A stretch of 64,000 bases of DNA from Plenodomus lindquistii (lineage: Eukaryota > Ascomycota > Dothideomycetes > Pleosporales > Leptosphaeriaceae). The position numbers and the translations under genes are program-made. Positions 23,208 through 35,544 of this stretch are shown here, piece after piece (positions within the stretch are counted from its first letter, which is position 1; every line of letters starts with the position of its first letter). The stretch is from positions 372,001-436,000 of the forward strand of contig JANUWI010000018.1 in assembly GCA_025504975.1 (NCBI GenBank), written 5' to 3'. The notes beneath the pieces were generated by a model. That model was not told the origin of the DNA. It saw only the letters and a list, made by a program, of their open reading frames with translations, and did not search any database.

Positions 23208-26200
23208 ATCGTATCCTGATGCGCAAGGTCCAAAATGGCGTTACACGAAGGGGCTGCCCAACACCGGGTTCATCTGTTTTCTTCACGTGGTAATTCTCTC
23301 TTCCAAAGTCCTTGGAAAACAAGTACGGCCGCAAAGGGGCTGACGTAGTTCCGCGCGGCGAATCGTAACCGTTCCAGGGTATAGCAGGTGGTTGTAACGG
23401 CGCAGGGCAAGTCACCAAAAGAGTGACAAGAATGTAATAGGAGGGGAAGGAAAGCTATGAGCCTGATCAAGAAGGATGGATCGAATGTCAGGCGGCTTCC
23501 CGGCGTCTTCCATGCCAAGATGAATAATGCCGGCAGGGAGATCTCTCTGTCATGGATAGCCCACGGGTCCCAAAGCTTGCGTGCGCCGGTATCAAGAGGT
23601 CCACTTTTCCTCCTCAGGACTCGTACGGACATTCGGGCGCTTCCAGGTCCGCCGAACGCCTGCGGGGATTTGGGGCTTTTACAACACGCATTTTTCTTTT
23701 GCTTGTACACGCACTCGAGCGCAATATTGGAGACTTGATCTTGTCGTGTGCCCTCTGCGTTGGTGTCGCGTGCTCAATGTTGTGTTCGAACTTCGTATTA
23801 ACCAACGCGGGAATGGCTAACGCCACAAGCCCCCATCGTCACGGAAGGAAGCAGGGAAGCGTAGCCTGTTCTGCGGGCAGCGGAAGGCAGCAAAGCCTGG
23901 CTCAAACAGCCGGTGTGCCTCGTCCGAAAGGAATCCAATGCGCCATGTTGGTCTGCATCGATTCGTCTCGTTCCAAATGGGAGCGGTCGGTAAGCCTTTC
24001 CAACCAGGGCGTCTCCTTTGCCCGAAATTGGCTGCGCCCTTGCCTCTGTCCAAGACCCGCCGAATCACCATCGAGAGTGAGAGCGGTGCAGCAGAGATTG
24101 TCGCACATCGGACCTTGGCACGCTTACCCTCCGCAGTGATTTGCCCTTGGCTCTGCACAACGCATTTGGCATCACTCTAATTTGCCATGCGAGTCTGGCC
24201 AGCTGTCCACGACAATCTCCACAGCCCCTTATGATGTCGTGTGCACAATCGGCGGGCTAACTGCAACACTCGCTGCAGAATCTTGTGTTTGCTGTTGTTG
24301 AGATACAGTCAGCCCTTAGAAAAGGGGTGGAAAGCATCCGCAAGCGAGCATGAAGCCCGCAGGATTAAGTCCGCCATCCGTGTTTTCCGTGCCAACAAAT
24401 GGCATGTTTCAGCCCTGTCAAATACACTGCAAAGAATGCTGCAATTCTGGGCAAGCTAACGTATACGCCATGGCAAACGTGCGTAGCATCGTATACAGAG
24501 GGCCTAGCTTGTTGTATGACGCGGTGTTCATGGTGTTCTTACTTGTTTTGAAGTTCCATAGCCTGTTGATTCTCGTTGACAAGATTCGCTAAGAGAGGCT
24601 GTGCTGCGCCGGGAGTTCTTGTGGTCAGCAGGCTGTGGTACCGATGATTTAGCTACATAAATCGCTCGGACCAGCTGAGAGGTAGATCTGCTCAGATAGG
24701 TTTCGTTGCTGCCTGGATATGCAGTCGCTCAATGCGAAACCAATGGTAGATGTCATGAGACGCAGTGAGATGGCGGCCAGCACACGACACATAGCTGACT
24801 CTGCTGTGCAGGTCTGCCAGGAGTCTCAGGTCAAGGCAGGCAGTGCGGCGAATAACAACCATACGCGCGTAGTTAACTTCGTCAAAGCAAGACACGAAGC
24901 GCTTCTTTGGACCACCACTGTCGCCCCCGCAGTCCGTTTCTTGGCATCTACTGCACGCTGCAGACTGCGGACATGTACGCCGCAGCAAGTGATTGGATGA
25001 AGAGCAGCGAATCATTTTGTAGTTGAATCGCTGTGAGAGCCGTTACACAGAGCGTATTGTCATTTGCCTTCGAACTTGTAAGCTCTAGTCTCATAGAAGA
25101 AAACTCTACTGTGCCGCTGGATTCCAGGCAATCCACCACGGCACATTCTGTTGCTGTTGATAGTGAACACGGCAGACTGGAAGCATATTGCACCTCCGGC
25201 CTTCATGGACAGGAATGTGTCGTTGCACGCCTACTCTTGTCCGCTAAATTAACATGTCTACGGCTGACAACGAATACACAAAACCTTGCATGTGAGGATT
25301 TGAGTATTAAGACGGCTCGACTAAAACTCTATTGGTGCTGACATTACAAGACAGGAGGGCCGATGGAAGGCCTTATACGGCTCAGCTAGCTGACGACGAC
25401 TGTGAGATAATCGCTCGTCGAAGCGACGGACCAGGCTAGAGTCACGGCTCGCACATTTAGAATTTCTTTGACGATGTCAGAATGACCTAGTGGCCAGAGT
25501 CCAAGATTGGTCGTATCTGCTATCGCGGCAGGTAGACATGGTCGTTAACTGACGAAACTTTGGTCAATCGAGAGAAGAAAACACATCGTAGGGCTCTTTC
25601 TCGTTTTTTATCCCGCCGCTCACATCGAATGAGGATTTTTGCTTTTCCGGAATATTGCAGACATCCTTGAGGGAGTCACAGACTTGCTTTTTGTGGGCGC
25701 TTTATATGCCTTGAAACTTAGGCCTGGCACGCTGGTCATCAAGCGAATGAGGATGGTTCGGACAAAGACATGAGAGCATCGCGCTACTCTTCTGTAATGA
25801 ACATGGTCACGGTCGCCTACCTTGTGAGAGAGCTCCTCTTCTTCCAATATGTCCGCTGACTCTTATCAGCTTCCTGGATCATGTCTCATGCTTCTCTAGA
25901 TACCGACGTGCAGCTCATGCCTACACCTGTCTTCGCTTCTTCGAGCAAAGACAACAAACACATCAAATGCTGAAGTTTATGTTTTGAGAGCTCGGGATCC
26001 TAGAACCGTGAAATTATGTGACTGAATATTTTGGATCCGCACCCTCGGCTTGAGGAGAGCGGAGGGGTGAAGAGTACTCCCATACGACAGAGATTCTATA
26101 CCGCTCGTCAAGTTTTGTAGTCTCCGGTCCGATTGATGAAGCTAGTGTCGCTCTGATCGCGTAGGTGCTGCAGAAGCCTTCCACGCGGCTTTTCGTCATT

Positions 26201-28802
26201 CCAAACGACTTTCTTGCTTTTCCCAGCAAAACGGTCATGAGATATCGTCCACGGCTTTGAAAATTACCTTGTCAAACCGCAGAACACATTGGCTGTTATC
26301 ACTCGGCTTGCGAGTCTCTCAGAGACATCAGCATACCTCCGGCCGGCCAGAGATATGGAACCATTGGATGATAATTTGAGGAACTTCGTTGCGCTGCAAA
26401 ACACACCAGCATTACTAAGCTTTAAACGTCCCGAAGCTACAATACATCTTTTGTAGTGGTGGGCGCTCTGATCAACCTAAACTGATAGGTAGGTAAGAAG
26501 AGAACACTGGTTCCAAGCGGTCGTTCCGAGAGAGACAAAAAAAGCATGGCGTATTGTGGATACACATTTCAGCAGCGACAAGCACCGCAAAAAGTTATCT
26601 CCAAGTGATGTGAATGTTTCGATGCGCACAGATCTCCACACCATGGGTCGCTTTATCGACATTTTCGACAACCTTGATGTGGACCTGAAGACAAAGGAAG
26701 TATCGTGCGATTGAGCGGGTTTATATACCCACGTCTACTCCGTCTGACGAGGGCTCAGCAGCAGTCTTTCAGGTCTCCTGAATTTTGTACCATGCAGGAT
26801 ACAAGAGCTCAACGCAAAGCACTCATGGCGCTTTCATGTCCCTTTTTCGGAACACAAGCGAACATTTTGCCTTTTCAAATGTCTTTTTTTTTAGAAAGCA
26901 GAGCCTCCCGAAAAGTCATAACGTGTCATTCGTTGATTTTCGAAGCAGGCAGGTCCAGACCATTGTTGATGTCGTCCGTGTTTTCGAGCAACGAATTTCC
27001 AGTATGAGGACAAGGGAGATGTAATAGTGATGCTACGTGGACTTTTATACTGCTATCTGCACTTATCGGTTTGTGGTCTAAAGTAGTCGTGGAAGACGCC
27101 GGATCTTCACATGATGTGTGGTTCACAATCTCGACACAGTCCATTCAGCATCATCATTCAGTCTTTCAGGTCGGACAGAAACATGGGTCGATATCTTCGG
27201 CATTTCCAGTCACAGCGTTGGCACAGAAGCCATCGCAAGTATCCGTGGAGTCTTCGGTCTCCAGCTCCAAACTCATGAGAGCATAAGCTGTCCTTTCGGG
27301 CAATTCGCGCTTAATATGACGTCGAAGGAAATCACCACAGAAGTCATGATATTATCATGCTGAACTTTCCAGGTCAGGACTGCAAGCCCCGATGCCTTTT
27401 GCCCTCGTCATTTCCTCTTCGTTCATGGATTTCCAGTCGCTCTCCCACAGACCTCCATCAAGGTGGATCAAACCGATTTCGAATTCAAACCCCACGTTCC
27501 ACACACCACATCGTCAGTACATTCGTGAGGTTTCGATATTCGCGCCCTTGCGCGGAGTGTAAAGAAGTCGTGATCTGTCAACACAAGGGCGAATTTATAC
27601 TCCCCAGTCTCCGTCCCACACGCCGCCATCGATCTCAACTCTGAAGGTTTCGTGCTAGCTGCACACATATGCCGTAGTAGCATTGACTTCGCTCATCCCC
27701 AGCCCTCTAAACTCACCCGAACAGATCTCCTGTGTGTAGGAGCTGAGGTATTTAGACTCGTGCCCCGATAACCCCGTGACATCTCTGACATGAGCTTTCG
27801 AAGATCTCCACTCAACTCCAGATGTTTATCATGTCTTGGACTTTTGATCGTGTCTCGGGAACTTGAGGTCTTCACCGCGATACCGTCATTTCCCTTTGTA
27901 GGGTCCTAGTTCTCGAGTTCACTTCCGTTCAGGTGCAGTGTGTCTTGGTCCCAGCTCACACCCCCATTCAACATTGACTTTCGAGAATCCCACTCTTCTT
28001 CTCATACGCACTCTGAGTATGCTTTTCGAACGCCTCTCTCGACACACGCTCACGAAGGGTATGCATTTACAATTTAGAATCCCATTCACAAACCCATCTC
28101 AACCACCAGTGACAATTTCGAAACCCCAGATCCCACGCACGCACAAGTCATTGCTCGTCTAGCATTTCGTTTTTTTTTTTTTGAAAACCAGAAAAAAAAA
28201 ACAGAAAATGCTCACGCCATGTAGAATTCGATTCCGGCTTCTTTTTCGTTGTCCCAGTGATTTGGAAATTGACTGTGTGAGAAGGAAGAACGTTGATGGC
28301 TGTAGTGATTTATATAAACAAGTGGGGATATGTAGACTTGGTTCATTTTTCGTCATCGGGAACAGTGCGGCCGCAGAGGGTAGTAAGAGGTAAGGCGAAG
28401 ATGAAACTTCGAAAGGGTGACTGGGCGTGTCATGTCTGCATTCACTTGACATTAGAACAATAGACATATGTGATAAAAGATGCATCCAAGCAACGTCCCT
28501 CTTGTGGCAAAGGCGCTTCAGCAGCTTGCTCTAGCTCATCAGTCATCAGCCACTAAGTAAGTCATCACATGTATATTCTCGTCAAAGACATTCATATGTC
28601 ATAACTCATTTCTCGTTTTCGTCATGTAGGACACTGATCTCAACCAGTTTTCATGAGTCCATCAATGATCCGACTACCGTCACCTTCACTCGAGGTTGTT
28701 TTACTCCTCCACCAAGACACATTCCAGTGTCTGTCTAATATACCATCCATACACTCGATCAAGCCTCAATGGCTTCTGATCCTAAAGCTTACCAACGGAT
28801 AT
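23208..28802. other. 5.6-kb region without supportable gene
   Basis: This is the longest gene-free stretch in the window. Open frames are short (the longest is 195 codons, plus strand, 23552-24139), overlap one another and show no family motif. From about 26660 to 28121 the hexamer TTTCGA recurs at least nine times on the plus strand. From about 27370 the plus strand is pyrimidine/CA-rich. It ends in a poly-T/poly-A stretch near 28168-28205. It could be decayed mobile DNA, a long noncoding transcript or a fast-evolving multi-exon gene. Confidence 0.5.
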
Positions 28803-30027
28803 TCAGCTGCCTCCCTGGACCTTCTTGACGATAGCCACAAGGCGGTCAAAGAGGGGGTGACCCTTCTCAATGCCGTTGACCTTGACGACAACATCCTCAG
28901 CGGAGTTCTCCTTGAGGATCTTGGCAAGCTCAGCGGACTCGTCGTCACCCTCGACGTTCTGGAAGCGGTAAGCCTGCTCGACGGCGCCGAGAAGGGCATC
29001 GACAGAGTCGCCACGCTCAGCAAGCTGGGCAGCGGGGCCGATGAAGCGTTCCTTGCGGGAGAGCTTGCGGAGGGGAGCGCGGCCGACACGCTCGACGTTG
29101 TCCTTGAGGACGGGGTTGGAGATACGCTTGACGATCTTGTCGACGTAGTCTTGCTGCTCCTGTGTGCTGACACCGTGCTTGTTGACAATCAAGTGTGCAG
29201 TCTCCTTGACGGCGTCACGGACGATGTCGTGAAGCTTCTTGTCCTGGAGGACCTCGTGGATGTAGGCAATCTTGGCCTGGTGACCGTAGTACGCGGCAGT
29301 GGCGTGCGAGGTGTTGACGGTGAAGAGCTTGCGCTCAATGTAGGGCTCGAGGTCATCGACGTAGTGGACGCCCTTGATGTCGGGCTTCTTGCCGCCGTTG
29401 TCGAATGGCTTCTGCTCAACGCACCACTCGAAGAACTTCTCAATCTTAACGTTGAGACCAGCATTGGCGTCCTGCTGGGGCACAATGCGGTCAATAGCCG
29501 AGTTGGCGAAGCGGGCCTTACTGTCAAGGTTGGCCTTGGTCTCGGCGCTCAGGTGGCCCTCAATGAAGCCCCTCCATGTGTTTGTGGCGTTGATGGCGTT
29601 CTCGCAGGCAATGACGGCGATGGGGTAGTCGAGCTTGCGGGCCTCGATGGCCTTGGCAACGGGCTCAGCGACGAACTTGAGGATGTTAGGGCCAACGGCG
29701 CAGGTGACGACGTCAGCGGTGGCAATCTCCTCGATGACCTTGGGCATCTCGTTCTTGGAGTTGATGGCCCTGTAGTGGTCGATGGTGAACTCGTGCTCGC
29801 CGTCGTCGCTGATCTCGGTAACTGTGTATGAGGTGGATTTCTGGAGAGCCTCAATAATGCTGTCCATGACATCGACGAAGACGACCTCGTAGCCAGCATT
29901 GTGGAGGAACTCGGCAACGAAGCCACGGCCGATGTTGCCTGGGGAAAAGTCAGTACTTGCTTCAGTACACGGCGGATACACAGTACGTACCACCGCCGAA
30001 GTGAACTGCCTTCTTGTCGTAGGCCAT
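28803..30027 (-). CDS. mpdA: Mannitol-1-phosphate 5-dehydrogenase
   Basis: NAD-dependent enzyme interconverting fructose-6-phosphate and mannitol-1-phosphate in cytosolic fungal mannitol metabolism. 390 aa, the usual family length. Model: complement(join(28803..29938, 29991..30027)). The 37-nt first exon encodes MAYDKKAVHFGGG, and the 52-nt intron (GTACGT, TACTGAC, CCAG) joins it within the Rossmann GGGNIGRGFVAEFLH motif. Further family blocks are AVGPNILKFVAEP, IACENAINATNTWRG, VDDLEPYIERKLFTVNTSHA and the catalytic-site region HATAAYYGHQAKI. The antisense strand carries a very long open frame (28653-29831) that I read as a by-product of codon bias. The 915 bases upstream hold no gene. Confidence 0.92.
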
Positions 30028-30943
30028 GTTGCGTGTTTGTGAGGTCTGTAGGTGAAAGAGGTTAGGTGTTTACTGCAACAGCTGGTCAACAGAGCTCTTC
30101 CAAGATTGAGGAGAGAAGATGGAGAGGCAAAGATTTTCGGGGCGGGCGGAGCTGCTGAAGGCCAATGCTATGGCGGGGTATGGTCTGGATGCAGGAGCGT
30201 GGGGCTCGTACGACGCAGGGGACAAAAGTGAGGCCAATGCAGAGGATCACGAGGGGAAGAGACTCACCTGAGTTGTGTTCAAGCGGTGTGAAGCACGTTG
30301 CAGCAAGGTCGGTGGGATGGTGTGAGCGAGGAATTGTTTTTCTTCTTTCGAGGGAAGCAGCAAGTATGAGCTGGCCAGTGACGTCTGCTGCGACTGGCCC
30401 CACTAAAACAAACGGCAGGGGCGAGCTTTGCCAGGGCATCACAAGGCCGAGACGCGTGGGAGACATGACAAGCTCTTTGTTCACGATCGCGAGGTCGAAG
30501 CGCGCGGGACTGAAGGTCAATACTACTGTATTGTATATTAATGCCGCAATTGCGGTGTCTAATGCCTCCCTCTCCCAGGCAAGTATACACTTGGACAGCA
30601 GGGCAAACGCGTCAGTCGTCTCGGCGGTGGACGCTGCTGTGCCAATCGGTGGTTTGCTGTGGTGCTCAACAATTCAGATGATACCAGCCTCGAGCTTCAC
30701 TGGAAACGGGTCGCTAAGACGTCATGCCGCAAACTTATTCTGCCCTCCCGCGTTTAGCCTGCCAAGACCACCCGGTCTGCGTTGTCAACCATGCCATCGC
30801 TGTTGGGCCATCGAAGATCATCGAAGCGACTGTTTTTGCATGTGGCCAGAATACTGTTGAGTAAGGGTGCAAAAGATTACGTATTACAGTTGTAGCTAGT
30901 CGATTGGAGTTTCGCAATGAGGCGTCATGCTCAACACAGTGTT
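30028..30943. other. Spacer between PNS1 3' end and mannitol dehydrogenase promoter
   Basis: It contains the dehydrogenase promoter and leader. A plus-strand frame of 231 codons (30165-30860) has no family signal and is not called. Confidence 0.4.
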
Positions 30944-32707
30944 TCAAGCATGGATGGCCTGTTGTACATGGGGGTACACCGCAATCATACGATGGTATAG
31001 GTCTCCGTGCTCCCTCATGAGTACCTCAGGGTCCCAGGCCATGGCGACGAAGATTGTGTCGATACCACTGCTCAGAGGTGTGGTGAAGATGTTACAGACT
31101 TGAACGGCAATCTAAGCGCAAGATAGATTAGTTATCGCATCTCTAGTACTTAAGTCCTGATTAAAACTTACTAGGAAAGCAAAAGCTACTACAACAGGCG
31201 TGTATCCGCCATCCGAGTTGTATTCGGGGGACGTGAAGATTAGGTAAAGGTACGCAAGCAGGGCACACGAGTACCCGACGAAAGTGGAGCCCATGGACAG
31301 CACGGGGCCAATAAGACACTCGTTGACGAGGGCATCAATGCCACGGTTCTTAATCATCTTCCAGGTATCTTTGGCTGCTGCAATGTAGGCCTTGCCATAC
31401 AAAGCAATATAGCTAAAAGCGTAGCGGTTCAAGAACTCCACGGCCCAGTTCAGGATGCTGATCAGGCAACCGAGAACGCAGAACAAGATTGTGCCGACGA
31501 TATTACCGTCGCTTGCGGCGTTGCGTTGCGCGGCTGAGCAGATCTGGCGCAAGAACTGGATGATGGCGACGAGCAAGCTTCCAAGACTGATGCTCCCAAA
31601 GCTGTACGTGACGGCCCTTTTGAAAGCGCCACGTGTGGCGCCCTTGGGCATCGAGTTGGGATTGAAGTACCACGAGCCGTATACTCCAGAGATGGTAACG
31701 TGGATTGTATTCTTGAGCCACTCGGAGATCCAGTACATGGCAAACGTGGTAAAGACGATCAGGCCAATGACTTTGCCGTTGCCGCAGCCACCTGCCCCGT
31801 TATCACATGACGGATTGTTGGGATTAGGTGTATACTGCACGTAAATGGCGACGAGCGTAACCGAATACCATGCCCCGAGGGCTGCAGCGGCGAGGCCTCC
31901 GACGAGCGATACAACATACGTGTGCCCGTACCTCTTCGATACATCGATAGCAGTCTGTAACATGAGGACGCTGAAGGGGATGCGGGGAACTGACAGGGCT
32001 GTTAGCGACAGTATGGAGTGTACAAGACTGACTCGGGCGCTTACTCCATGAAATAAAGCAAAAGACGTAGAACACACTGAAGATCAGGAAGACTACACCA
32101 CCAGACCAGTATCTCCTCGAGAGCATATAGATGGCCGTGGCGAATCCGAAGAGGATATTGAGGATACCGGTAATCCAGATAAACTGCTTGGTAAACTTCC
32201 TCGCTGCCCACATGTACGCATAGCTGAATACAGTTGCCATGCCGAGGACGAACGCAAAGAGGATCACAGTGTTTGAATTGAGCGCAAACTGGTTCGCGTT
32301 GCCATAAATGCCTCCACTCTGGCTTTGCGCTACACAATAGGTTAATACAGCACCATGGAGACGACAACGAGAGAAATATACTCACAGTAACCTCGAAGAC
32401 TTATCGCGGAGACGGCAACATATCCCAGGAATACAGCAATTAGAAGCGCGCCAGCCCACCAGTCGTTGTACTTCGGCTTGGCGATCTTGAATTGCTGCTC
32501 GAATGTCTGTTTGTTGTCGCCATAGCCCTGTTGCTCATAGTCGGCCTGCTGCTGTACTGGTGGCGGCCCCTGCGGCGCTGCGTAGGTTTGCCCATATTGC
32601 GGTGGCTGCTGATTGTACTGGGGCTGCTGGCCTCCGTAGTACGCGCCTTGAGGCTGTTGTGGCGCACCCTCGTTGTAGTAATCCTGAGCCTGACCGCGTT
32701 GAGCCAT
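30944..32707 (-). CDS. PNS1: Choline-transporter-like protein PNS1
   Basis: Plasma-membrane protein of the CTL/SLC44 family (Pns1 in yeast; transport substrate uncertain). 530 aa. Model: complement(join(30944..31111, 31172..31989, 32045..32329, 32386..32707)). The cytosolic N-terminus is Gln/Tyr/Pro-rich (about 1-75; GAPQQPQGAYYGGQQPQYNQ), followed by KPKYNDWWAGALLIAVFLG as the first membrane helix. The conserved core includes ISWIPRIPFSVLMLQTAIDV, which spans intron 2 and confirms it, then LNWAVEFLNRYAFSYIALYG and the late NRGIDALVNECLIG. Three introns of 56, 55 and 60 nt each carry normal signals. An in-frame ATG eight codons upstream (32731) is an alternative start. Confidence 0.9.
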
Positions 32708-33853
32708 TGCGATGGATCGAACTGCGCGCAAAGTAAGGCGAAGAGATTGCGCACCGTAGAGTCGACAGAGAAAGGAGTAAACACGGTCAATCTGGAATGA
32801 TGGTTTGCGTCACTCTAGCGCGACTTACCAAGTGTGACGAACGAACTGTTGCTAGTGCCTGAGGATTTGGCACCCGATCTGCAACCTCATTGGACAGTGT
32901 CGTCGCAATGGGCAAAGATCGTTGTTGCTTGTCCGCGGGGCGAAGCTTGTACAAAGCCCCAATCCTGGCGATGATCTCGATGTCCCTTTGAAAGATCGGG
33001 TGCGCTACTGTGTAAGTGCGCGTTTGCTCCCAAGCTCAATGTCATGGACGGTTTATGCAATATCGTAGAGCTGCTGCACTAACCGTTAGACATACACCGC
33101 CGGGTCACCAGTGCTTTTGATGCGTGCCGTAGCCGTCTCCTGTGAGCCGATCGCCCGTCTTGGTATTGAATCTGGCGCCTCAATCAGAGATGCTCATGAA
33201 TATACCTACCTCCCTTGTCAGCGAGCGTTCTTGACATCGGGTTTCCGGCTCACTGACTGACCAGTTGATTGCACCGTTCGAACTGGTGGGCGACGTACGC
33301 GAGAAGACGAAGCTGCAGTAATGAAACGACCTCGTCCAGGCCACTCGGTGCGTTGACGACTGTACCTAGGATGCTTGTACACCGGTCTGCGCAACCGCGT
33401 GCAAAAGTTGATTGGTAAGTACCACTGGAAGGACACTGAGGATGAGCAACAAGGTCGTATTCGTACAGTCTGCAAGTCCCGCTCGTTACGACTTCCAGCT
33501 GCGACCACGTGCTTCGAGTCGCCATCCGACCAATCATCATTTCGTTGGTCTCGTGGCGGACATGGAGTGTGAGGAGATGCCAATGAATCCTCGTGAGTTG
33601 TGCTGGGCGAATCGCAACACGGCGCGGAGGGCTCTTCTATAGCTGGGGTGATCTTGATCGTAGGTACAGCTGGCTTCTGATCGAGCGCCGTGGCATTCGG
33701 GACAGGCCCGTCTTTGGTGCCTTCATTGGCGGATGTGGCAGCGTGAGCGTGCTCATCTACTGGGAGTGGGACCTTTCGTCAGCGAACGATCCTGCGCTTG
33801 CGGACTTGATTGTTCGATGCGGTGGCTATGGGTGCGGCCGCTGTGGGTGTAGA
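32708..33853. other. Spacer upstream of PNS1
   Basis: 1.1 kb without a gene I can support. The several 100-120 codon frames on both strands around 33220-33640 mutually overlap and lack motifs. Confidence 0.4.
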
Positions 33854-34635
33854 CTATACAGCTAGTAGCATGCTGCAGTCCGTAGTGATAGGCTGCACTC
33901 TGCTTTTGCAAGGACTTGTGACCTTTCCATGCGTATGCGATGGAGTAGCATTACAACCCATTGGGTTCGCTTGTTGAGATGAATAATTCACCATGTTTGA
34001 AGATGAAGGCAGCTTGGCCAATGAGAAGGGAGTGGTACCCATTGGAGTCGAGGATGGCAGCTTGGTGACCGCCGAGGTAGGGGTGGAACCCATTGTCGAT
34101 ATCGAGCCCATCACCTGTTGCTTGGGTGTAGGTGCGGATGTGCGAGGCTGTGTAGCCAATTGAGATGATGGGCTTGGTAGGGGAGGGTAAGGGGCTGATG
34201 ACGATGCGCGGGTGGAGTGGGAGGTGGGGGCATGACGGACATGGTGTGGGGGAGGAATAGGAGGCCCCATTGGTGGCTTATTTGGAAGCGATTGAGGGAG
34301 GGGTAGCCAGTTTGGAGAGGGATTAGGGTTCTTACTGATCATGATTGAACTGTCGCCAAAATCTGCACTGACCATTAGTGATACCGCTCGACAATGGTCA
34401 GCCGTCGAGGCCCACAGGCACTCACCTTGCCATCAAGCAATTCCGTAATGCTTGGGCATACCAATTCTCCATCTACCGTGGGCAAAGCCATCGGCAGCCG
34501 ACTATGCTCCGCACTGTGCCTTCGCATGCTGTGGGAGTTTGGCAACGACTGCGCATCTTGAGAGATATTGGTGGACTGATGTGTACACGTCTTCAAGGAA
34601 ACACCAATTCCAGGAGGAATGATACTATGATTCAT
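33854..34635 (-). CDS. Hypothetical Pro/Ser/Thr-rich protein (uncertain model)
   Basis: Unrecognised. Two minus-strand frames abut: 34375-34635 (MNHSIIPPGIGVSLK...) and 33854-34375 (Pro/Ser/Thr-rich). The second holds an internal near-repeat, MGSTPTSAVTKLPSST and MGTTPFSLAKLPSS, which hints at coding. Joining them in phase needs a weak GTGGGC donor: complement(join(33854..34362, 34416..34635)), 242 aa, acceptor GTGCAG. The better donor (GTGAGT at 34425) puts exon 2 out of this frame and stops after a few codons. Either the gene is short, or the model is wrong, or only the second frame is real. Confidence 0.3.
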
Positions 34636-34686
34636 TCTCTGTCATCACTCGTGGCCAATATCCACCATGCCAACCACAGGACTACA

Positions 34687-35544
34687 TCATATCTTCTTTG
34701 TTGGCGTCGCTGGTGTCGCTGGCCTCGCCGACTGCAACGCCCTCTCCTTCTCCTTCCTATGCGCCCAAACGTAGACGAAAGGATATATCGTCTCAGGCAA
34801 CAACGTGACAATCATGCCGCCGATACTCCACCAATTACCAACATACGACCAGTTCTCAGGGACATTGACATACCGCCAAATGAACACCAAGAACGCCGTG
34901 ATGCATCCCGTGTACCGCGTAAGCCTGCATACCATCGTCAGCATATCCCCCTTTCATTCCAAGTCCTCACGACACAAAGCAAAGACAAAAACATACCAAA
35001 TCTCCAAACTCTGCCCCTTCGTATCCCCCCTCTTAACCAAATACCAAACCTGACCCCACCCAATCGGCAACTCCAAGTACAATCCCGTCCAAAACGCAGT
35101 CTTCTGCTCCCTCTCATCCGGCCACAACACCCCACAATACCACAAAAACGCCATCCAGGCCGGAACCTGCCATGCCAGCTTACCCATTGCACGGCGTCTC
35201 TCATCAGGCGCGTATGCATACTTCAGCGCGACAGTGACAAACGTGATGTCGAACAGGAACCATACGAAAAAGCACGCTCGCTGGAACGTCGTGCTGGTGC
35301 ACACGTAGGCGTAGTATATCTCGTATGCCATGGTTGCGGAAAGGAATTGCACGGTCCCTGCGAGGTAGCGGTCGCTGTAGGTTCGGATGGTGTAGAAGAT
35401 GTAGCATAGTGTGTACAGGATGCCGCAGGCTATTATTAAAAAGTCGGTGATGTAGAAGTAGGATTCTGGAGGGTCAAGGGCTAGGTCCACGCGTTGGGGT
35501 ATTAGGTGCCAAGGTGAGATTTTGTGGGCGATGGCGAAGGCCAT
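34687..35544 (-). CDS. PaxB/Pyr4-like integral membrane protein
   Basis: Multi-span membrane protein, 261 aa, resembling the small fungal family of membrane-bound terpene cyclases (PaxB, Pyr4). Model: complement(join(34687..34924, 34997..35544)). The 72-nt intron (GTATGT, GCTGAC, GCAG) splits the Trp of SLEIWLTRYTG. About seven hydrophobic segments are visible. The acidic positions expected in the family may be E in ATMAYEIYYAY and D in VWFLFDITFV. The GQSLEIW block also fits. No prenyltransferase, P450 or other terpene gene lies nearby, so a biosynthetic role is unproven and it may be a primary-metabolism homologue. An in-frame start 29 codons upstream is less likely because it would add a His-run. 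Confidence 0.6.

Noticed and set aside
23552..24139. 195-codon plus-strand frame
   Set aside because: No motif, signal peptide or intron support; overlapping frames of similar length occur on the opposite strand.
28653..29831. 392-codon plus-strand protein
   Set aside because: It lies opposite the conserved dehydrogenase, is low in sequence diversity (Leu/Val/Asp), and has no domain; treated as an antisense shadow.
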